Below, one piece after another: positions 1 to 5,744 of a stretch of DNA of 5,744 nucleotides. Position 1 is the first letter of the stretch, and every line of letters begins with the position of its first letter. The position numbers and the translations under genes were made by a program. Origin of the DNA: an uncultured Oscillibacter sp. GTDB lineage: Bacteria; Bacillota; Clostridia; Oscillospirales; Oscillospiraceae. The stretch spans positions 1 to 5,744 of the forward strand of contig CAAGJQ010000055.1 in NCBI GenBank assembly GCA_900770295.1. Direction: 5' to 3'. The notes beneath the pieces are model-generated. The model saw only the letters and a list, made by a program, of their open reading frames with translations. It did not search any database and had not been told where the DNA came from.

Positions 1-106
1 GGTTCCGCAAGGAACTGACGGCAGGCTCATAATCGGCGAGTGCCGGAAAGGGAACGGGACGGACATTCCGGAAATGCGGGTCGCCTGGCCGTCCGGCCGG
101 GCGCGC
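1..106. other. Upstream edge, no supported gene
   Basis: No gene can be assigned here. One frame entering from the left edge ends at a TAA at 30-32 and would give a nine-residue C-terminal tail (FRKELTAGS). This could be the last codons of an upstream gene, but nine residues cannot identify it. A second frame stays open from base 2 to the TAG at 263-265, but it runs through both promoters. Local structure includes a small GCAA-loop hairpin at 2-15 and a GC-rich hairpin at 84-101 (stem CCTGGCC/GGCCGGG, loop GTCC). Neither has a T-tract on either strand, so neither is a convincing terminator. Confidence 0.4.
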
Positions 107-123
107 GGCGAAAAAAAATCGCC
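107..123 (+). repeat. A-loop inverted repeat before P1
   Basis: GGCGA (107-111) and TCGCC (119-123) are complementary around a seven-A loop. The poly-A loop is also the candidate UP element of P1. The symmetry could be a protein site or simply the consequence of an A-tract between GC-rich flanks. Confidence 0.4.
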
Positions 124-131
124 AAAGCGAC

Positions 132-159
132 TTGCAAAGACGGAAAGCCGTGATAACTT
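132..159 (+). promoter_or_regulatory. rRNA promoter P1 (distal)
   Basis: The -35-like element TTGCAA (132-137) is followed by a 16-bp spacer and the -10-like TAACTT (154-159). TGA directly before the -10 makes it an extended -10 promoter. An eight-A tract at 111-118 lies about 14 bp upstream of the -35, where an UP element would contact the RNA polymerase alpha C-terminal domains. Transcription should begin near 165-167. The -10 match is weak on its own. The call rests on the matching architecture at P2 and the position upstream of 16S. Confidence 0.6.
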
Positions 160-174
160 AAGGATGTCGCCCGA

Positions 175-191
175 GGGACTGCCAAAGTCCC
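175..191 (+). other. Hairpin after the P1 start
   Basis: GGGAC (175-179) pairs with GTCCC (187-191) around loop TGCCAAA. It lies about 10 nt into the P1 transcript and has no equivalent at the same distance after P2. It is followed by another inverted repeat at 197-216, so P1 transcripts have a short structured 5' segment that P2 transcripts lack. Confidence 0.4.
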
Positions 192-196
192 GAGGG

Positions 197-216
197 GTGA
201 ACGAAAAAAAGTTCAC
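197..216 (+). repeat. A-loop inverted repeat between P1 and P2
   Basis: GTGAAC (197-202) pairs with GTTCAC (211-216) around a loop of G plus seven A. It resembles the poly-A-loop inverted repeat at 107-123 and lies about 20 bp upstream of the P2 -35. It could act as DNA (curvature, UP-like) for P2 or as RNA structure in P1 transcripts. Confidence 0.45.
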
Positions 217-235
217 GAAAAATCGCCGCGGCGGC

Positions 236-263
236 TTGCAAAAGCCAAAACCGGTGATAAAGT
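236..263 (+). promoter_or_regulatory. rRNA promoter P2 (proximal)
   Basis: TTGCAA (236-241), a 16-bp spacer and TAAAGT (258-263) preceded by TGA form an extended -10 promoter. It is a better -10 match than P1, with four of six consensus bases. A-tracts at 204-210 and 218-222 sit upstream at UP-element distance. Transcription should start near 269-271. That is about 16-18 nt before the outer arm of the 16S processing stem (287), so a transcript from P2 would carry the whole stem. Confidence 0.7.
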
Positions 264-286
264 AGTGAGGTCGCCCGAAACGGCGA

Positions 287-323
287 CGGGCTCCTTGGAA
301 GCAAAGCAGCGCAATATGATGCG
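287..323 (+). other. 16S processing stem, 5' strand
   Basis: Bases 303-319 are perfectly complementary (17 bp, no wobble) to 2010-2026 beyond the 16S 3' end. After a T/C mismatch, GCG 321-323 pairs with CGC 2006-2008. On the outer side, CGGGCTCC 287-294 pairs with 2035-2043 with one bulged base, separated by an eight-by-eight internal loop. Such duplexes around 16S are the established substrate of RNase III in bacterial pre-rRNA. The cleavage position cannot be seen from sequence. Confidence 0.88.
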
Positions 324-324
324 A

Positions 325-335
325 TTGACAAACAA
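325..335 (+). promoter_or_regulatory. Possible leader boxA
   Basis: TTGACAAACAA shares TTGACA followed by a purine and AC with the clearer spacer site CTTTGACAGACC (2053-2064). boxA in rRNA leaders recruits the NusB/S10 antitermination complex. The match lacks the usual GCTCT 5' part and lies inside the loop of the processing stem rather than upstream of it, so the call is tentative. Confidence 0.3.
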
Positions 336-354
336 TTAAGCTCCTTCGACCGGA

Positions 355-377
355 GCGCGCGGACTTGAGCCGCGCGC
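355..377 (+). other. Leader GC hairpin
   Basis: GCGCGCGG (355-362) pairs with CCGCGCGC (370-377), giving eight GC pairs around loop ACTTGAG. A weaker five-pair hairpin (GCTCC 340-344 with GGAGC 352-356) overlaps its first two bases and would compete with or stack on it. Confidence 0.6.
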
Positions 378-413
378 GATGAAAGTCGGAGGTTGCCCCC
401 TAGAAACTGAAAT

Positions 414-435
414 CTTCCGGTCAGCCGACCGGGAG
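414..435 (+). other. Hairpin just before 16S
   Basis: A nine-pair stem (414-422 with 427-435, one G·T wobble) has loop AGCC. A T5 tract follows at 444-448, eight bases after the stem and directly before the mature 16S start. The gap makes it a poor intrinsic terminator. A role in folding or 5'-end maturation of pre-16S is more likely. Confidence 0.55.
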
Positions 436-450
436 TGTCAAACTTTTTCT

Positions 451-1959
<1,509 letters not shown>

Positions 1960-2005
1960 TTAAGGAATCAGGCCGGCGCCTCCGGGTGCACAGGCCAGGC
2001 CGACG

Positions 2006-2043
2006 CGCCTCATATTGCGCTGCTTTCCTCCCGGGGAGACCCG
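2006..2043 (+). other. 16S processing stem, 3' strand
   Basis: Partner of 287-323. Bases 2010-2026 give 17 uninterrupted pairs with 303-319, 2006-2008 extend the inner side after one mismatch, and 2035-2043 form an outer arm with 287-294. The duplex closes 16S into a loop of about 1.7 kb and starts some 47 nt after the mature 3' end. Confidence 0.88.
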
Positions 2044-2049
2044 AGAGAC

Positions 2050-2060
2050 GCTCTTTGACA
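2050..2060 (+). promoter_or_regulatory. Spacer boxA antitermination site
   Basis: GCTCTTTGACA closely resembles the bacterial boxA consensus TGCTCTTTAACA. Copies in 16S–23S spacers are known to bind NusB/S10 and help polymerase resist Rho while transcribing 23S. It sits seven bases after the 16S processing stem and about 190 nt before 23S, a usual location. Confidence 0.65.
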
Positions 2061-2102
2061 GACCATGCAACATTGAAGTAGAACCATTGACTAGCAGAAA
2101 TG

Positions 2103-2130
2103 GCGGGTTCAGACGCGAGTCTGGATCCGC
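2103..2130 (+). other. GNRA-capped hairpin in the 16S–23S spacer
   Basis: A 12-pair stem (2103-2114 with 2119-2130, including two G·T wobbles) is closed by the tetraloop GCGA. This is the most regular local hairpin in the spacer and is not accounted for by either processing stem or by a tRNA. It occupies the place where many operons carry tRNA genes. Confidence 0.7.
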
Positions 2131-2152
2131 GACAACGAACCGAGACGCAAGT

Positions 2153-2176
2153 CCAGCCGGCAGACTCACCGGCTGG
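2153..2176 (+). other. Second spacer hairpin
   Basis: CCAGCCGG (2153-2160) pairs perfectly with CCGGCTGG (2169-2176) around an eight-base loop CAGACTCA. There is no T-tract after it, so it is not a terminator. With the hairpin at 2103-2130 it forms a structured centre of the spacer. Confidence 0.65.
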
Positions 2177-2216
2177 CAGGCAGCAAATGTCCTGAGAGCG
2201 TGCCCGCCCAGCGAGA

Positions 2217-2235
2217 CGACCGCCACACCATGTGG
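2217..2235 (+). other. 23S processing stem, 5' strand
   Basis: CGACCGC 2217-2223 pairs with 5243-5249 (seven pairs), and CCATGTGG 2228-2235 pairs with CCATATGG 5234-5241 (eight pairs, one G·T). A small asymmetric internal loop (CACA against A5242) separates the two. Position just outside both ends of 23S and the long-range complementarity match an RNase III pre-23S stem. Confidence 0.75.
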
Positions 2236-2251
2236 CATGAGACTTCTGGCC

Positions 2252-5162
<2,911 letters not shown>

Positions 5163-5181
5163 CCTTCCCCGCAGAGAGCCG

Positions 5182-5212
5182 CGGACGACAGTCCGTGTCC
5201 CCTGCGGGGACA
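5182..5212 (+). other. Twin hairpins after 23S
   Basis: CGGAC/GTCCG (5182-5186, 5191-5195, loop GACA) is followed with no gap by TGTCCCC/GGGGACA (5196-5202, 5206-5212, loop TGC). Both stems are perfect. They lie between the mature 23S end and the outer processing stem, so they probably form in the precursor and are discarded on maturation. There is no T-tract, so they are not terminators. Confidence 0.6.
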
Positions 5213-5233
5213 GGCGAAGAAACATCATACAGA

Positions 5234-5249
5234 CCATATGGAGCGGTCG
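5234..5249 (+). other. 23S processing stem, 3' strand
   Basis: Partner of 2217-2235, with 15 pairs in two blocks. It lies about 70 nt after the mature 23S end, so trimming from this side would remove the twin hairpins at 5182-5212. Confidence 0.75.
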
Positions 5250-5250
5250 C

Positions 5251-5285
5251 CGACAGGCGGCGCGCCTCCGGACGCCGCGGCGTCG
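5251..5285 (+). other. GC-rich hairpin before 5S
   Basis: CGAC/GTCG (5251-5254, 5282-5285) encloses GCGGCG/CGCCGC (5257-5262, 5273-5278), with a small internal loop and a ten-base terminal loop. It starts directly after the 23S stem and separates the 23S and 5S precursors. Confidence 0.45.
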
Positions 5286-5334
5286 CGGTTCCCTGCCGAT
5301 GGCTTTCCCTTCAGTGTCGCATGGCCTTCCCCTT

Positions 5335-5454
5335 TGGATTGGTGGCTTTGGCTGCAGGCAAACACCCGTTCCCATCCCGAACACGGCCGTTAAGACTGCA
5401 CGCGGTGATGATACTGCGCCCAGGAGCGCGGGAAAGTAACGCGTCGCCAATCCT
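5335..5454 (+). rRNA. rrf: 5S ribosomal RNA
   Basis: About 120 nt, the usual length. The terminal helix pairs 5336-5346 with 5443-5453 (11 pairs, two G·T). The conserved loop block CCCATCCCGAACACGG (5371-5386) is typical of bacterial 5S, where the E. coli equivalent is CCCATGCCGAACTCAG. It lies 172 nt after 23S in the same direction and just before the terminator, so it is the last gene of the operon. Exact ends could differ by one to three bases. Confidence 0.95.
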
Positions 5455-5463
5455 TATTCTTCA

Positions 5464-5500
5464 GGCCCCTGGCTTCCGGCGAAGCCAGGGGCCTTTTCTT
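5464..5500 (+). terminator. Intrinsic terminator of the rRNA operon
   Basis: A perfect 13-pair stem (5464-5476 with 5481-5493) with loop CGGC is followed at once by TTTTCTT (5494-5500). A5463 and T5494 could add a pair. It begins about ten bases after 5S and cleanly ends the transcription unit. Confidence 0.95.
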
Positions 5501-5526
5501 GTCTCCGGGGGGGGGCTGGCGAAACG

Positions 5527-5586
5527 CGCCCGCGCCGCGCAGCGGCGCCTGTCCCGACGGCGCCTCGCCGTCGGGCGAAAAGCCGA
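5527..5586. repeat. Double-hairpin repeat, copy A
   Basis: Copy A matches 5685-5744 at 57 of 60 positions by hand, the first 44 being identical. It folds into two adjacent hairpins: CGCCGC/GCGGCG (5533-5538, 5542-5547, loop GCA) and a perfect ten-pair stem CCCGACGGCG/CGCCGTCGGG (5553-5562, 5566-5575, loop CCT). The paired-hairpin layout resembles REP/BIME-type intergenic repeats in form only; I do not recognise the family. No T-tract follows on either strand. Confidence 0.8.
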
Positions 5587-5607
5587 GAAAGCCGCGAAAG
5601 AAACCCG

Positions 5608-5662
5608 CCTCGACAGCCTCGACAGCCTCGACAAAGCCAGCCCGTCTCGACAGCCTCGAAAG
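5608..5662. repeat. CCTCGACAG 9-bp microrepeat
   Basis: Three contiguous nine-base units (5608-5616, 5617-5625, 5626-5634, the last ending in A) are followed after ten bases by two more related units (5645-5653 TCTCGACAG in phase, then 5654-5662 CCTCGAAAG). The units are short, direct and without spacers, so this is a simple minisatellite-like array and not CRISPR. It lies between the two copies of the 60-bp repeat. Confidence 0.75.
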
Positions 5663-5684
5663 CCCCTAAAACCCGCGCCCCAGC

Positions 5685-5744
5685 CGCCCGCGCCGCGCAG
5701 CGGCGCCTGTCCCGACGGCGCCTCGCCGGCGGGCGGACAGCCGA
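5685..5744. repeat. Double-hairpin repeat, copy B (at window edge)
   Basis: Second copy, exactly 158 bp after copy A. The three differences are T to G at 5729, A to G at 5736 and A to C at 5738. The first puts G opposite A5715 and breaks one pair of the ten-pair stem; the other two lie in the tail. The copy may continue past the window end. The period is not a multiple of three, so the pair is not a translated repeat. Confidence 0.8.

Larger units (their letters stand above)
114..278 (+). repeat. Tandem duplicated rRNA promoter module
   Basis: Two ungapped copies, 114-174 and 218-278, lie exactly 104 bp apart. I count 46 identical bases of 61 by hand. Conservation concentrates in the AAAAATCGCC block, the TTGCAAA block, TGATAA, and GTCGCCCGA near the expected start site, which is the pattern expected of a regulatory duplication. 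The period is not a multiple of three, so the copies would be read in different frames if translated. This argues for selection on DNA or RNA rather than on a peptide. Confidence 0.75.
166..450 (+). other. 5' transcribed leader of the rRNA operon
   Basis: This is the transcribed region between the promoters and mature 16S, carrying no gene. P1 transcripts would include all of it; P2 transcripts begin near 270. It contains P2, the 5' strand of the 16S processing stem (287-323), a boxA-like TTGACAAACAA (325-335), and hairpins at 340-356, 355-377 and 414-435. The last two bring GC-rich structure close to the mature 5' end. Boundaries depend on the inferred start sites. Confidence 0.6.
1960..2251 (+). 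other. 16S–23S spacer without tRNA genes
   Basis: A 292-nt internal transcribed spacer. I looked for tRNA-Ile(GAU), tRNA-Ala(UGC) and other cloverleaf signatures (T-loop GGTTCGAATCC-like blocks) and found none. It holds the 3' strand of the 16S stem (2006-2043), a boxA-like site (2050-2060), two strong hairpins (2103-2130, 2153-2176) and the 5' strand of the 23S stem (2217-2235). A small hairpin GCGCC/GGTGC with loop TCCG lies at 1976-1989. Confidence 0.85.
5163..5334 (+). other. 23S–5S spacer
   Basis: A 172-nt spacer with no tRNA. It contains two adjacent hairpins directly after 23S (5182-5195 and 5196-5212), the 3' strand of the 23S processing stem (5234-5249), and a GC-rich interrupted hairpin (5251-5285). 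The remaining 5286-5334 is pyrimidine-rich, with a short direct repeat ATGGCTTTCCCTT (5299) / ATGGCCTTCCCCTT (5321). GGCCTTCCCC also occurs at both edges of the spacer (5161-5170 and 5323-5332). Confidence 0.85.
5501..5744. other. GC-rich intergenic tract after the operon
   Basis: No gene is supported here. Some frames stay open because the sequence is GC-rich, but none has a start codon with a ribosome-binding site. It holds a G9 run (5507-5515), two copies of a 60-bp double-hairpin repeat, and a 9-bp microrepeat between them. The right edge coincides with the end of the second repeat copy, so what follows is unknown. Confidence 0.6.

Noticed and set aside
26..33. CTCATAA, like a CAU anticodon loop of tRNA-Met
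   Set aside because: The flanking bases (GCAGG / TCGGC) do not form an anticodon stem, and no acceptor stem or T-loop is present around it.
84..110. Terminator of an upstream gene
   Set aside because: The GC hairpin at 84-101 is followed by GCGCGGCG and then A's, with no T-tract on the + strand. On the - strand the A-tract at 111-118 would give T's before the hairpin rather than after it.
74..265. Lys-rich 63-residue open frame upstream of 16S, in a frame open from base 2
   Set aside because: It runs through both promoters and the A-tracts, which supply the lysine codons. The 104-bp duplication puts the two copies in different frames, and there is no ribosome-binding site before the ATG. 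It is open by chance.
325..330. Perfect TTGACA -35 hexamer in the leader
   Set aside because: No -10-like hexamer lies 16-18 bp downstream (the bases there are CGACCGG). It follows the 16S processing stem and is better read as a degenerate boxA-like segment.
5608..5662. Possible CRISPR-like array
   Set aside because: Units are nine bases, directly abutting and without unique spacers of uniform length. It is a simple tandem repeat.

Overview
The window holds one complete bacterial ribosomal RNA operon on the + strand, in the order promoters – leader – 16S – spacer – 23S – spacer – 5S – terminator. After it comes a short, GC-rich, repeat-bearing intergenic stretch cut off by the window edge. 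I find no protein-coding gene I can defend. The long open frames on both strands inside the rRNA genes are by-products of GC-rich structural RNA.

Organism: a GC-rich bacterium, probably of the PVC superphylum (Planctomycetota–Verrucomicrobiota–Chlamydiota). My best guess is Lentisphaerota/Victivallales or a close relative. The clues are in 16S: a GGCATGGATTAGGCATGCAAG 5' signature, GGCTGCAGTCGAGAATCTTCC after the 338 site, GTAACAC instead of GTAATAC at the 530 loop, and GTTGCTTAATTCGAGGCAACGC near E. coli 960. This is from memory of the group, not from an alignment. Linked 16S–23S–5S genes fit a standard operon.

Layout: 1-106 is an unassigned upstream edge. 107-278 contains two tandem promoters of matching architecture exactly 104 bp apart. 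About 166-450 is the transcribed leader, with the 5' strand of the 16S processing stem and several hairpins. 451-1959 is 16S. 1960-2251 is a spacer without tRNA genes, carrying the 3' strand of the 16S stem, a boxA-like antitermination site, two strong hairpins and the 5' strand of a 23S processing stem. 2252-5162 is 23S. 5163-5334 is the 23S–5S spacer with the 3' strand of the 23S stem and three hairpins. About 5335-5454 is 5S. 5464-5500 is a textbook intrinsic terminator. 5501-5744 is a GC-rich intergenic tract with a G9 run, a 60-bp double-hairpin repeat present twice at 158-bp spacing, and a 9-bp microrepeat.

How it works together: the parts describe one transcription and processing unit. 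Transcription starts at one or both promoters, passes the leader, and is cut at two long-range duplexes that loop out 16S and 23S separately. It ends just after 5S. I do not see a novel protein or defence system. The best candidates for something undescribed are the duplicated promoter module and the downstream repeat element.
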